A stretch of 64,000 nt of DNA from Dryocosmus kuriphilus (GCA_038277395.1 CM076192.1:196233647-196297646); one strand, 5' to 3'. Counted from the stretch's first letter, positions 33,024 to 45,668 are shown. A program made the numbers and translations. The notes: generated by a model from the sequence alone, not told the origin.

Positions 33024-34064
33024 TTCTCATCAGAGAAGGTATTAGATTTATGTAAAATTTGACTTTCGCCGATTTCATGAAATCTCCACGTTTTGAGACC
33101 TAAATCCGAAAAAACGGTCTTAACGACGGTGTCTGTTTGTTTTCATCGTCGCTGTCGTTCGAGCCTTTTCCCACGATAATTTTCGAAGGACTAATCGCAT
33201 TGGAGTGCACTTTGGTACGCTTCTTTAAGGGGTAAAAAGAAAGGATGAGTTCTTTAACCAGCGGTTTTTGACCAACGGTTATGGTTTTCTCCATCAAAGA
33301 CGGTTTTCACAAAATAAGAATTCCATTTTTCGGCTAAACTATAGGAGATAAAAAAATGTAAGTGATTAAAATTGTTCTCCTTAAAAAAATTTACAAATTT
33401 TGTCTTAACAGTTTTTTGATAAAATGAACGGTTTTTGTTTTAATTGATAAAAGGTTATTAAAAATCAAAACGTTCAAATTTACCGCCAAACTATGCAAGA
33501 TACGGAAAAATAATAACAAACACAGCTGTTCGCCTCAAAAAGGTCTACAAATTTGCTCTCTATAATTTTTTTGATCAGGCGCGTAGTTTTTGAGTTATTC
33601 GTGAAATATATTATGAAATATAAAGAAAACCACTTTTCAGCAAAACTATGCAAGATATGAGAAAATATTAACAAACAGAATTGTTCACCTTGGAAAGAGC
33701 TACCAAGTTTATTTATAAGACCCATCGCTTTACTTTTAAGAATCGAAAACCCCTATTGTGAAAATTTGGAAAATCACTAAAAACTTTACCAATCTACAAT
33801 GTGTTTAAAAAAATGTAATTATCGAGCGCGAAACGTGAGTTTCATGATGAGAATGTACTCCTTAAGAGCGATAGAGCCTTAAGTAAAATAATTTCTTTTG
33901 TAATTTTTAATTTAAAGGTTTATACGATCCATAAACACCTAGCGCGTAGCGCGGGGTGTATAATCTATTGGGCGCGAAGCGCGAATGCCAACAAACGGAC
34001 GCTCTAGGCGCGCTCATACTTCGCGCAAAGCGCACGATGATAATATGCTCGCGAAGCGGGCAGA
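33024..34064 (-). repeat. GC-palindrome repeat, copy D (1.04 kb)
   Basis: Same orientation and layout as copy C, from ttctcatcagagaagg to gcgggcaga. The head near 33955-34064 keeps several gcgcgaagcgcg-type palindromes and the gcgcctag core. A stretch of about 55 codons near 33170-33297 (minus) is open in copies A, C and D, but their DNA is nearly identical there, so this does not show selection. Confidence 0.7.
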
Positions 34065-36660
34065 TTTTTTTCTTTAAATTTCATCGATCCTTCTTAAATT
34101 TATCATTGTTTGAACAATGATGTTTTTTATTTCAAATGTAAACGATTAAATTTTTATTGGAGATTCATCTTTGTAGGTTGATAATGATTATTCCGTTTAT
34201 CTGAAAAGTTGATTATTTTCTCGAAAATTGTTCCTTAAGATTCAAAAATGAAGAGTAGGAATGCAAAAATAAAGGATATATATATATATACGAGGTGTGT
34301 TCAAAAAGTAAGGTGAATTTTCAATTTCGCTGGCTACGTACATTCGATCTTCAATTTTTCTTAAATTTTATATTGGTACACTGGTGTGATCTTCAATTTG
34401 CTGCTCTCGAAAAAAAAGGCTCAGAGACCTTGCACCATATTTTGTGTAAAAAATGGAATTCAGTGCTCCAAAATACTTGAAATGTTGACAGTGGCACATG
34501 GTGAATCTACGTGGAGCAAAAAAACGTTCATAACTGGTAAAAGCCCGGTAAGAAGGCTTGAATACAAAAAAATTATAAAATTCTTGAGTTCAACGTAAAA
34601 GTGAAATTTTTCTGTCTTATTTAAAACCTGATTCTTCCACCATGCTCCCATCTGCAAGTGAACAATATATTTGTCAGAAATTTAATTCCCTTTAATTCGC
34701 CTATCGGCGCAATAACGTCTGTCCTAATATTTTATATTCAGTGACAAGAACATAGTTTTCATTTATTTAATTCCGTCTAGTTCCGTTCAAAAATATTTGG
34801 TTTGTTTATTGTTTTTGACAAATTATTTAATAAAAAACTTCCAAGAACACTAAGTTCATCAAATTACGTCTTTAGGATCGATTTGTCCGGAAATAGTCAA
34901 GATTTAAAGCAATTTTTAAATTTATTTATCATGATTTTATTTTCTTCCTCATGGAGCAATTTGAATAAAACGAAGTTGTCAATAGTAAACTAATGCAGTT
35001 TTATGCAAAATCCTACGAGATTTTGCAAATTTCATAATTCTATAGTGCTTTTTAGGCCAATATTGTATTCCATTTTTAAATTATTTTGAGGTTATGTTTG
35101 ACGTTGTCAAACCCACAGCAGAACGACATACAAATGGACTGAATTTGACTTTTTCTGTTCCCATTGGTGGTATAAGAGACGGAAGGAAAAATCAGGTGTT
35201 GAAAAGAATTAAAACTTTTAATCCCATTCCAATCAGTGATCCCAGATCGGACACGCGAATCCTCGCACACTATTGCACGTCCATGTCCGTGTGAAAAAAG
35301 TAGGAGTGGTTGCGTGCGCATCCGACTTCTCCTCTTCTGAATCGAAAACTCGAAGGCGTACGATTGCCGGTCGGGAAACTTCGGCGATCGCAATTGACCC
35401 GGAATAAATTTAAATCTGTATATTTTACAAAATCGTTTAAAAACTTTGTATCACCTACAATCATGTTAATTCCAGGTTCGCTAGTGACGTATAAATTAAA
35501 TTTTCATAACCATATTAGTAATTAATTGGTTATTACAGGTGACGCGAATATAGTCTAACCTTAGAAGCACGGAAGGTATTTTAATTTTTTCAATTCATGA
35601 TTAGATAAATTTAACTCAAAACGCTTAAAACTCTAACACAATACAATCATTTACACTTAATAATTAGTACTATTATTATTAATATTAACATAATATAAAT
35701 AATATAAAATCATACAGCTAGCTGGAATATTAATACTATAATATATGAATGTTATTAATATTACTATTAAAATATTATACGATGGTAATGCAATATATTA
35801 ACACTACTATCTATAAAATTAAATTATCCGACAATAAATTTGAAGTTCCTATTGAATGAAAAATTTTTAGTTTGAATTATATTTTTATAATTGTAATTTG
35901 ATAATGTTTTACTTTGAATTATATATGTTGTTTTTTAATGGAAATTAAATACATATATTTTATGATTTCGCAGAAAAAAAAGTTCTTTCAATCTTGTGAG
36001 TTTTTGAATTTTAAAAACAGATCAAGTGTTAAAGTGTGTATTTTCAAAAAAACTTTTTCAAGTCTTAAGTTTTTTATTTCATATGTGCGTTATTTGGCTT
36101 TAAGTTTAGGTTTTTGTTCGCCTTTTTTTTTAATTTTCAAAATATAAATCTTAAATTTTTTTATCGAAAAAAGTCATAAGGAAAAATTGCTCGACTTTTT
36201 TAGTACTACAAAAATCCGTAAATAAAATTTTTAAATTAAAAAGTTATTTCAAAAATTTTCAAAATCCTCCCACTTTTCGAATTTTTATCCAAAATTAATT
36301 GCTAGTCAACGAACTTGACTTTGATCTTAGGACACTACAAAAGTATATTAAGGTCAATCCAGTCGGTCAATTCTTTTGAAAGATATTGTGCTAAAAAATA
36401 AAATTTACAGATAGACATACAGAGATACAGACAGAGACACATAATGTGTTTTGGGTTCAGAGGGTCTCAAAACTTGGACATTTAGCAAAAACTGGGAGGG
36501 GGGAGGGGGTCAAATTTTACACAAATACCAATATTTGTGCATTCTCTAATCCTGAAGGTTTAAAATATGGAACCGCGCATTGAAGAACTGTAAAGTTTGA
36601 AAATTTAAATTACTAAATTAAAAGGAAGGGTACATAATAAATAAAAACCAACAATTTTGA

Positions 36661-36663
<3 letters not shown>

Positions 36664-36716
<53 letters not shown>
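36664..36716. repeat. (AT)n microsatellite
   Basis: About 53 bp of uninterrupted AT dinucleotides inside the hAT-like element. Open frames across it are artefacts. Confidence 0.95.
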
Positions 36717-36721
<5 letters not shown>

Positions 36722-36840
36722 AATGTATATTGGCTCGGTGGAAAGAGCCTGAGAGGCATAAAAAACCACTGAAAACGACCTACAATGCGGATATTTTATT
36801 ATATTGAATAAGAAGATAGAAATAGAAGAAGAAATAGAAC

Positions 36841-36880
36841 GGGGTGCTTTTTTAAAGTGAGTCCCCTTGCCTCTCACAAC
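36841..36880. repeat. fragment shared with the DD41D transposon subterminal repeats
   Basis: ggggtgctttttt...gtgagtccccttgcctctcac closely resembles 46350-46399 and the complement of 47821-47901. It is either a short relic of that element or a motif captured by both. Confidence 0.55.
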
Positions 36881-36945
36881 CAAAAAATGAATCTAATATA
36901 ATTTTTAGTAAAATAAAATCTTCGAAAATTTTATCAAAAAAGCAG

Positions 36946-37115
36946 CAGGGGCGGCTCCAGAATATTTTTTCGGGTGGGCGATATTAAATATGTTTACAAA
37001 GGGTGATGAATAAAGCTAACTTGTATCTAAACAATTTAATAACGTTTTTACTTAATAAACATCATTTGGGGGGGTCGATCACCACCATCGCCCCCCCCCC
37101 CTTTATCTGCCACTG
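36946..37115. mobile_element. 170-bp hAT MITE nested in the 4.0-kb element
   Basis: Ends CAGGGGCGGCTCCAG and the complement CAGTGGCAGATAAAG are hAT-type inverted repeats. The exact 8-bp duplication AAAAGCAG flanks both sides (36938-36945 and 37116-37123). Length is 170 bp with no coding capacity. It contains a C-run near 37091. Confidence 0.88.
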
Positions 37116-39329
37116 AAAAGCAGTAACTCAACAAAATCTGAAAGTTACCGTTGGAACCTCGTCTGAAATTTTTGAAGACAAATTACTTATCTGTATTAAT
37201 TAAATAATTAATTAATTTATAATAATTTAAAAATTGTTAAACCAAACAACAATTTTTAATTAATATCATAGGTTTTTATTTTTCATTTTCAGATCCTCGA
37301 AAGGTATGCCATTAGTAGAATTTATTTTCACCAACTATATACTTTATTTTGCGCAATTTAATGTTTTTTCTTAGAGTATATTTCCTTCACATTTATAAAA
37401 TATATGTCTTATATTCCCACTAAAAACAACATATATAATTCAAACTAACAATGTCCCATGTAATGGAAACCATTTCAAATTGATAGATAATTTAAATTTT
37501 ATATATAGTATATTCATATATTACTAGAATATAATAATAAAATTAAAATTAATAACATGATAAAACTAGCTACTATTATGCACATATATACTTAAAAGAA
37601 ATTGAACAAATTGGCAATTTTAACGTTTGAATTTTTCGCGCGATTCTGATATGCAATATATTAGAAGATACCTTGATTAATACTTTTACCTATATTTTAT
37701 TTATTTAGTCATTTACAGTTGTCTAATGAATAGTCGATGCGCATATCATTAATGCTAATATTTTAATACAATAATATTCTACAAAATAATAATATTCTAA
37801 TAATATTCTAATACTTTTATAAATAAATTTTCTAATTTCGAAAGTCCTGTGGATGTTTTTTAATTTTTTCGGTGTATTATTTATATAAATTTAACTTCAA
37901 CCGTTTAAAACTCCAGTACAATTATTTAAAGTTATTTAATATTCATATTAATATTATATATTTAATTATATGATTTATTACTTCTATTATAATACAAATG
38001 AATTTATTTACAAAATTATAATAAAATGAATTATATTACATATACAATCTATAATTGTATAGATATCCATGCAAAATCGCCATTATATGTATACAGTATA
38101 TGTACCAAATAGTCATTAGACAAACGTTAGTAAATAAATTAACAGGGTTAAAAATAATTAATTACAACTGTAATTACATTACTAGATTAATTAATAATTA
38201 CATAGAAAGATTTTAATTGGACTAAGATTAATTAATGATTACAAGAGGGAAATTTTAACTATTTTTAAAATAATTAATAATTACAAAAGAAAATTATAAT
38301 TTTACGCGAAATAATTCAAAATTATAATATACAATAGATTTACTCAATTTAATTTTGATCATAATATGACCGAATACGAAATTAACGTAACATTCTTCTC
38401 ATCTATAAATACACAAATAAACTGTCGTTCCGTATAAAACCAAATAAAAAAATTGTTTAATTAATTATTTCGATCATAATTACAATTTTTCGTGTGTAAT
38501 TATTAATTACTTCAAGCATAACTACAATTTTTTCTTTGTAATTTTAATTAAAAATGGATAATTAATCATTTTTGCAACCCTGTAAATTAATGAAGTATAC
38601 GTAATAGTATAATAAGTTGCGGAGTTAATATGCTGATATTTTGGAAAAAATATTCGCAGACACGAAACATTAAATTATTAAAAGCAATTTCGCTCAAATT
38701 CCGGTCAAGGTTTACTATAATATAATATAATGTTATTATTACCATTAATTACATATCAAATAGTACATATTTTTATTAAAATATCAATATTATTTATATA
38801 CTATTTTACACCTGGAAAAATCGTTATTTCAAAATCTACAAATTATATAAGAATCACGCGAAATATTCAAAAATCATTAAAATCAATAAATTACTATATA
38901 TATATAATATATAATAATTACTATAATTAAAATTAAGAATATATATTATATGTCCATATAAATTTATTAATATTAATATTCTACATCTGATGAAACATAA
39001 CCTCGAAATCCACCCAGATCAGAAATTGTAGGCGAAATCAAATATCTCCCAATTTCTTCAATTTCACTTTTTCTAATTTGGTGGGGATATAAATAGAACC
39101 ATCGAAGTTTCCCGACCGGCAATCGTGCACCTTCGAGTTTTCGGATTCAGAAGGGGAGAAGTTACCACCACTCTTTTCACACGGACATGGACGTGCAATA
39201 GTGTGCGAGGATTCGCGTGTCCGATCTGGGATCACTGATTCCAATGCAAACCTTGTTACCGGGAGCATTTCCAAGAAGGCCGAGAAGACACCAATGACTA
39301 ATCTCGTTCTGGACGCCAAGACCGAAAAA

Positions 39330-39780
39330 AGCGCGTGAAGTTCGATCAAATGGCAGGGCTTTGCTGACTGTTTTCTTCGACTACCGTGGCGTAGTACATC
39401 AACAGTTCTTACCACAAGGTTGCACGGTCAACAAGAAGTATCACGTTGAAGTTATGCGCCGTTTGCCAGAAGCAATGAGACAAAAACCTCCCGATTTGTG
39501 GAAAAAATATTCATGGCTTTTGCATCACGAAAATGCACCTGCTCACTCGACGTTGCTTGTGTGTGACTTTTTGGGCATAAACAAAACCATGATCATGCCT
39601 CAGCCACCACATTCACCGGATTTGGCCCCCTGCGATTTTTGCCGGTTCTCAAAACTGAAGAGACCCATTAAAGGACGGAGATTTGCAACGATTGAGGAGA
39701 TAAAGAATGAATCGTTGGAAGAACTCAAGGCTAGACCAAAAAGATTGGAAAAAGCGTTCGCAGAAGTGCGTTATATCTGA
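39330..39780 (+). pseudogene. mariner transposase, C-terminal catalytic half
   Basis: It reads LLTVFFDYRGVVHQQFLPQG, then SWLLHHENAPAHSTLLVCDF, then PPHSPDLAPCDF and ends KAFAEVRYI-stop. By my count 34 residues separate the HHEN acidic residue and the last Asp of APCD, the mariner DD34D spacing. The second catalytic Asp is replaced by Glu (HHEN for HHDN), so activity is unlikely even apart from the lost N-terminal half. The frame itself is open for 140 codons. Confidence 0.85.
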
Positions 39781-39879
39781 GGGGGGTTACTTTGAAAGGG
39801 ACGACATAATAATTGATGAATAAATAAATATTTTTTCGTGAAAATTAAAAGTAACTTTACTTTTTAAACAATCCTCGTA

Positions 39880-42078
39880 CATATATATATATATATATAT
39901 ATAAATATTTTGTATTGATTCATAAATTTAAAATAAAGGAGGAAGAACAATGGAAACTTTTATATCTCTTTTCTAAAATAAAAGATTGAAAAATAAAGAA
40001 GGGAGAGTAAAGGAAACCCCATTGGAATGTGTTTAAAATTCTATTTGGTGTATACATATAAATATAATATATTACGTAATATATGTGAATTACTTTCATT
40101 AGAAAATGAAAGCTAACCAAGGAAGAATAAAGGAAAATTTAAATTTACATATATTATATAATATGTTATATTTATGTTCATTTTCCAACTTATATTTCAA
40201 GTTCATTCCAGTGATTTTTCCTTTATCCTTAACTCTTTATTCTTTATCTTTGAATTAAATCAATTTAAATAAGTATTATATTATATTTGTATTCCAACCT
40301 GAATTTCAATCTAATAATTTAATTTTCCTTTAGTTTTATAAGAGAAATATTAAGATTTCTATATATCTTTATTTACGAAAAAGAAAGAGGGCAAAATACA
40401 GGAAAAATCATTGGAATGGACTTGAAGTTTCCCTTATTTTTCCATTTCGTTTTAGAAATTGAAAGAAGATTATATATACGAATATAGGTATAATATTTAT
40501 GAGAAGTAAAGGATACTTCAAGTCTATTGCAATGATCCTTACCATTCGATAAATTTTTATATTTCAAGACAAGAATGAGTAATAAATTTTTATCATTTTC
40601 AAATTAAAATATTTTCGCATTCTATGGTTTAAAAATCTGACAACTCAGTTATAATAATTTCCGTAAATTAATTCTTAACAATTGGTAATTACTTCTACTT
40701 TTAAAATTTGGTGTTGCATCAAAAAATGTATATCATTTGGCAATTTTAAAATACAGTTCTTTAATTAAGGTTGTCATGTTAAACAATATAAAAGTTTTTG
40801 TTCTTATAAACTTTTAGTTATTATTCCAAAAATATTATTAATTGAAATGGGCAAAGGGGTCGGGGTTGGGATGTTGTGGATAAAATTCCAACCATTCTGT
40901 TGAAATGTTATGTCCACGCATCACGTAACTTTAGACACTTCCTTATTAATCATAACTGTTTTTCAGAACTTTTAAATTTCACCTGTTCAATTTTTAACTG
41001 TTATAATTCTTATTAGCTACTTTAAGCTAATTACTTTCAATTTCAAAACTTAAAATTTAAAACTGCATATAAGTCGTGAGTCGTTCCATTGTTTGAATAA
41101 AATTTTGTTTGAAATAAAGTTATAAATGAAAGTCATTAACTTTTTCGGCCTCCCCGTCTTGATATTTAATTTTTGGGTAGAAAAGAAGTTATTTAAAATA
41201 AAAAGATGCGAAACATGAAAATTCGGGAAAGTCGCATTACTAGACAATTACAAAACTTTTTTCTCTTATAGACATACATTTATCGAAATATAGAGAAAAG
41301 ATGTATACAAAAGCATTTTTGGGCGTTTTAACCTTGACAGATAAGGCTCGTTTTATATTCGGCAATTTATATGTAATCACCTTCAGTCAGCTTGAATGAT
41401 AAAGAAGACAGCAATTTCATATCTTAGTATATTCAAAAATTGAGAGTTGAGAAAAATGAAAATTTTCCGCAGTTTCGTGTTTGAATTTTATTCGATGAGA
41501 AATTTGAACATTTCTCAATTATAATTAATCAATTTTAAAATTTAGCATAAAGGCTGCACAGGCCACGATTCTTTAAAACTTAAAAAACTTATACTTGAAT
41601 TATTTTAAATAAAAAAAGCTGATAATACTTTCCAAATTTTTACTTAAAAATGCGACTTTTTCCAAACAAGTTGTTAAAAGCGGTTGACACTGAAATTAAA
41701 ATTCTTTCGATTGAAGCAATTGAGAAAGATATAACTTAAATTCATTCTTGAAAATATTGAATAGAAAGCGCGTGAAATGAAAACACTTTATTTGACATGT
41801 ATAGCGCTGTATATTTGAATAATGTGAATAATTTTTAACGGAAGCTTTCTAAATTAAATAATTTCACAAACGTTTGCAATTGGATGTGAAATGGTTTAAA
41901 ATTTTTTAATTTAATTGTTTCAAATTGAGTAGTTACATATTCAAATATTCACAATAGAAAAATCTCAGATTTAAAGTTAATCTACGTGTCCATTAAAATT
42001 TTAAATTAATTAAACCATATCATGATATATAACATCGTCATAGAAGTTTAATCAAACAACACGACTGCGTAAAATATT
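39880..42078. other. AT-rich gene-free stretch with small repeats
   Basis: An AT run at 39883-39903, then 39920-40420 with related motifs in both orientations (aaggaaaccccattggaatg at 40011; ttcattccagtgatttttccttta at 40201; gaaaaatcattggaatgga at 40400). This is the same small family as 9165-9365. The rest shows no gene. Confidence 0.45.
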
Positions 42079-42079
42079 T

Positions 42080-42152
42080 TTAACTTTATTGAAATATCAT
42101 GAGGCCGTGTCTCGAAACTTCTGATTAGACAACTTCACCTTCAGCTTCGTAA
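42080..42152 (-). CDS. candidate terminal exon of a second family member
   Basis: The minus-strand acceptor cttatgtttcag is followed by TTACGAAGCTGAAGG. In phase 1 this reads TKLKVKLSNQKFRDTAS and stops at 42097-42099. In another frame it stops earlier. AATAAA on the minus strand at 42085-42090 fits a poly(A) signal. The tail is paralogous to 30236-30360. The rest of this gene copy would lie at higher coordinates, but was not found and may have been disrupted by the LINE at 43-45 kb. Confidence 0.4.
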
Positions 42153-42159
42153 CTGAAAC

Positions 42160-43130
42160 ATAAGAATTATTAACACAATCTATTTACCTTACTTTAGTCA
42201 CGTGTTTTTAACGTAACTAACCATGATTGAACAAAAATTGGCAAAAGGATAATGTATTCGAAAGCAAATGTGAAATATGAAAATCTAACTTTTTTTTAAC
42301 TTTTTCAGAACAAGAATTTTTCCACAGAAATATTGGGGAAATATTTCTGTTCGAAAATGTGACTACTTTATGACAGATTAAATATTTTTGTTGAAACTTA
42401 ATTTCTTCTTCGTTGGAAATTCATCGCTTTTGGTTGAAAATTCAATTGTAATATTTCTGGTCTAAAATGATATCCTTTCGGTTAAAAATTCATCCAAATT
42501 GTATAGAATTCTTCTATTGCTGTTAGAAAGGAAACTATTCAATTATTTTTCTTTTAAATTAACATTCTTTGGTTAAATATAACACTTGCTCACAATTTAG
42601 AAAAAGTTTCGAGAAAAACATAGCTTTGATGGACTAACCTTGTTTTCACCGAAGCCGAAAAACAGGTATCTTTAGTATCTTTCCTTCCGTTATTTCAAAG
42701 GTCAAATTTCTTGTTCTGATAGAATTCGAAAACATTTTGAAGAAAATTGTGAAAAGTAGCCACATTTACAAAACTTTCAATTTCAAAAAAGAAATAATTG
42801 AATTTCCAACTAAAAAAAGATTAGTTCTGAATTAAAGATGGAACAGCGGTGTTTTCAAAAAGTAATTAATTTTAAATAAAAGCTGGTTGAACTTTTAACA
42901 AAAGAAAAATTTAATTTCAACAAAAATATTTAATCCTTCACAAAAAGCCACATTTTCAAAAAAGATATCTCCACAAACTTTGTTAGGAAAAATTTTTTTT
43001 TCTGACAATGTCTACCAATCTTTCAATTTTGATATTTCACATTTGCTTTCGAACAAATTATTCGTTTTACCATTCTTCTTCAGTCATTATTAATCAACAT
43101 AGAACCACATAATTAATGTAAACTACACTT
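42160..43130. repeat. paralogous intron segments in both orientations
   Basis: 42260-42350 (inverted), 42655-42760 and 42960-43100 carry the tttcttgttctga...gatatttc-cttgctttcgaa block seen at 30.1 and 32.3 kb. Short-motif repeat fills the gaps. This marks old duplication and inversion in the locus. Confidence 0.45.
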
Positions 43131-43149
43131 CAAAAATGATTGTAAATTT

Positions 43150-44600
43150 ACAATGCGTATGTGTAGCCTTTTTCCCACACATTTGGCTACCCTCACAGCT
43201 ATGGAGATTTTCCGTTGGTCTCTTGAAAATTTTCCATTATTATTATTGTTTAGCTTTGCGAATTCGGAAGTTCATTTCTTCATCTACCAGAAACCGCCAC
43301 GCATTTCTATTGTGTGCGTCCTCCATCCAGTTTGAAAAATCATATCCTAGCTACTACAGATCGTCCCTTACGTTTTTCTCTCATCTGTTTCTCGGTATGC
43401 CTAGAGGTCTGTTACTAATCGGTTTCCCTCTTAAAACTTGCGCCACTGTTCTTTTGTTCCCCATCTTTGCTACATTTCCCGATCAACTTAATTTACGCGC
43501 TTTCATTACTCTGTAATATTTACTGACTCGTAGAGAGAATGCAGCTTATCATTATACAGTTTTCTCCATTCGCCAGTCTGTTCGTAGCTTTTTGGATCAT
43601 AGCTTTTTCTGACTACTTTATTTTCGAATAATCTAAACCTGTTCTCCTTTCCTTTCACCAGAGTCCATGTTTCGCGCCAGTGCACGGCGACCAGCGTTAT
43701 TATCGTTTCGTAAATTACTTCTTTGATGTTTCCAGATAACGATCGCGATTTTAGCAATTCATTTTCTGCATAGTAGCGCCAATTATCAGCATGCAGCCGC
43801 CAGTTTATTTCCGGTTTTAATGTTATTGTCACTAATTATACTAGTCCCGATGATCTTAAACTCATTAACTCGTTCAAACTTCATTTTTCCTGCCATTAGA
43901 TCCCCCTCTTTGTTACCTTGTTTTTATCTGTCGACGGTTAAATATTTTGACTTCGATTCGCTGACTTCTAAACCTATTTCCTTGGTGCACCCAAGAACTC
44001 TAGAATCCAGTACATTCGAGCGCGTATAATAGAGTCGTAAGCTTTTCTGAAGTCGATAAATAGTCGATGTATTGCTTCATTAAATTCCCACCTATTTTCT
44101 AACAGTTGCCCAACTGAAAACATTTGATCGCTTGAAATGAATCCGCGCTGTTAATACCCTATGATTTCCTCAGCAAAAGGGGTTAGTCTACTTAAGATTA
44201 CATTGGACAGGATCTTACAGCCCGAAGGCACAAGCCAAATTCCCCGATAATTGTTACAGTTCGTTTTATCGCCCTTTTTAAAAACGGGTATAATAATAGA
44301 GGTATTCCGCCCCTCCGGTATGCGTTCTGTTTTCCAGATTGCGCGTATTAATTCACAAATTTTTATTGTCAGACGAGGGCCCCCATTTTTTATCACTTCT
44401 GACGGTAGGTCGTCAATACCCGCGGCTTTGTTATTTTTCAACTTCTTCATGGTCATTTATATTTCTTTATCAGTAGGCTCATCACTTAGTAGATCAGCAG
44501 TGTGGATTTCACCGAGATTAATTTCAACGGGGGCTTCGCGTACGTTCAATAGCTTAGAAATAGTCTTTCCATAAATTTAGTCTCTCTGTCGCATCAGGTA
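43150..44600 (-). mobile_element. RTE-type LINE relic (reverse transcriptase and 3' end)
   Basis: On the minus strand the RT fingers and palm start reads LKNNKAAGIDDLPSEVIKNG, IIPVFKKGDKTNCNNYRGIW and CKILSNVILSRLTPFAEEII (44456-44151). After a deletion, the C-terminal part gives ETWTLVKGKENRFRLFENKV and TGEWRKLYNDKLHSLY (about 43690-43510). Then KMGNKRTVAQVLRGKPISNRP (about 43470-43410) corresponds to the usual GHVARM.GKPxGRR tail. The catalytic YADD region is missing. This type is commonly named endonuclease-reverse transcriptase in insects; RTE is my best assignment. Confidence 0.75.
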
Positions 44601-45668
44601 CTAAATGGCCATTTTCGTCCCTCATTACAATATACGCTCTGCTACAGCTTGGTAGAACCCACCTGTTGCGTATGGACGCAAAATGGTGAGTTCTCCCAAA
44701 CCATGGCTGTCGTTTACCTATTTTCTACCAGCGTGGCCTCACCACACCTACGACCGGTTCCTGTCGGCTGTTCGCGATTGCTTGTTCATGTTTTCGCAGT
44801 TAACCTCAGAAGCTGTTCAACCTCATGGGGTCCTCTATCCGCAACCTGAGGACGGCCTGCGTAGTGGTGACAAGATCCCACCGAGCATCTTTTATACTTT
44901 GTACTTTACGTTAATTATATTATTTCTTAGCAACTTTCCTCATAGCTGCATTTAGCCCCGAAACGCTTTTAAAGTAATTTATGAAGCTAGAGGAAAAGGA
45001 ATTCAATCCTCGGGACGAGGTTAAAGTGCAAAGATTTAATACATTTGAAATCCGAAATGATAAATTGATGCTGGTGAATGTCACTGCTACGGAACATATG
45101 TCAAAATTTCCTTGTGTAACTTTGAGAGAAGGTTGTCAATTTGCAAAGTATTTTTCAAATTCAAGTCCCAGGGAAACAAGCGAATAATAATTAACACTTT
45201 TTCTCATAATTGCAGTGAATGTTGGATTTCGACCAATTGCATCCAGGAGAACCTACTGCTCTTCAGACTGTTTGGAAACCGATTTGTAATCACATCCGGC
45301 ATTTGCTACGAATTATAAGAAAACCGGTATCAGTAGATTATCAAGTTCCTGGCAACTGACGCTGCGTAAGTAGAATTAAGTTAGTTTTTCCTATTGTATT
45401 TTAAATAGCTAGTCGTAGAAAAGAGCTAGTTTGGTACACTATTTTTACGATATACTTTTTCTACAGATAATCAACATGCAGTGGCGTTATTTCTGTCACC
45501 AAAATTAATTATATGGACACAAACGCAGTACGGTAAAAGCAAAGAGAGAAACGAAAAACGAAAAAGGGCCAAGCTGTTTCAAGTATCCAGAAAAATAAAT
45601 AGTTTTCTTCATAAAAAATCCAGGAAGGTTTTATCCTGCACTTCCAGATAAACTTAATTGATAGTATA
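44601..45668. other. unclassified, no supported gene
   Basis: Part of 44600-44650 may be upstream LINE sequence. Plus-strand frames at 44683-44955 and 44981-45187 are open, but show no recognised domain or splice context. Confidence 0.3.

Larger units (their letters stand above)
35234..39237. mobile_element. 4.0-kb hAT-like non-autonomous element with exact 8-bp target duplication
   Basis: It is flanked by ATTCCAAT on both sides (35226-35233 and 39238-39245). The ends start CAGTGATCCCAGATCGGACA and form inverted repeats of about 140-155 bp (35234-35387 against 39102-39237). CAGTG ends plus 8-bp duplication fit hAT; P elements also make 8-bp duplications. The interior is very AT-rich with no transposase. 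The arms contain weakly open frames only because they are less AT-rich. Confidence 0.8.
34291..39877 (+). mobile_element. mariner element, split by a 4-kb insertion
   Basis: The ends cgaggtgtgttcaaaaagta (34291) and the complement of tactttttaaacaatcctcg (ending 39877) are imperfect inverted repeats of mariner type. Each is flanked by TA. An N-terminal transposase remnant lies at about 34455-34550 (LEMLTVAHGESTWSKK, helix-turn-helix region) and the C-terminal catalytic half at 39330-39780. A hAT-like element (35234-39237) separates them; without it the mariner is about 1.57 kb, close to full length. It is inactive. Confidence 0.78.

Noticed and set aside
36605..36883. Minus-strand 92-codon ORF with IYIYIY run
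   Set aside because: Pure translation of an AT microsatellite.
43136..43516. 126-codon plus-strand ORF
   Set aside because: Antisense shadow of the RTE-type LINE 3' end on the minus strand.
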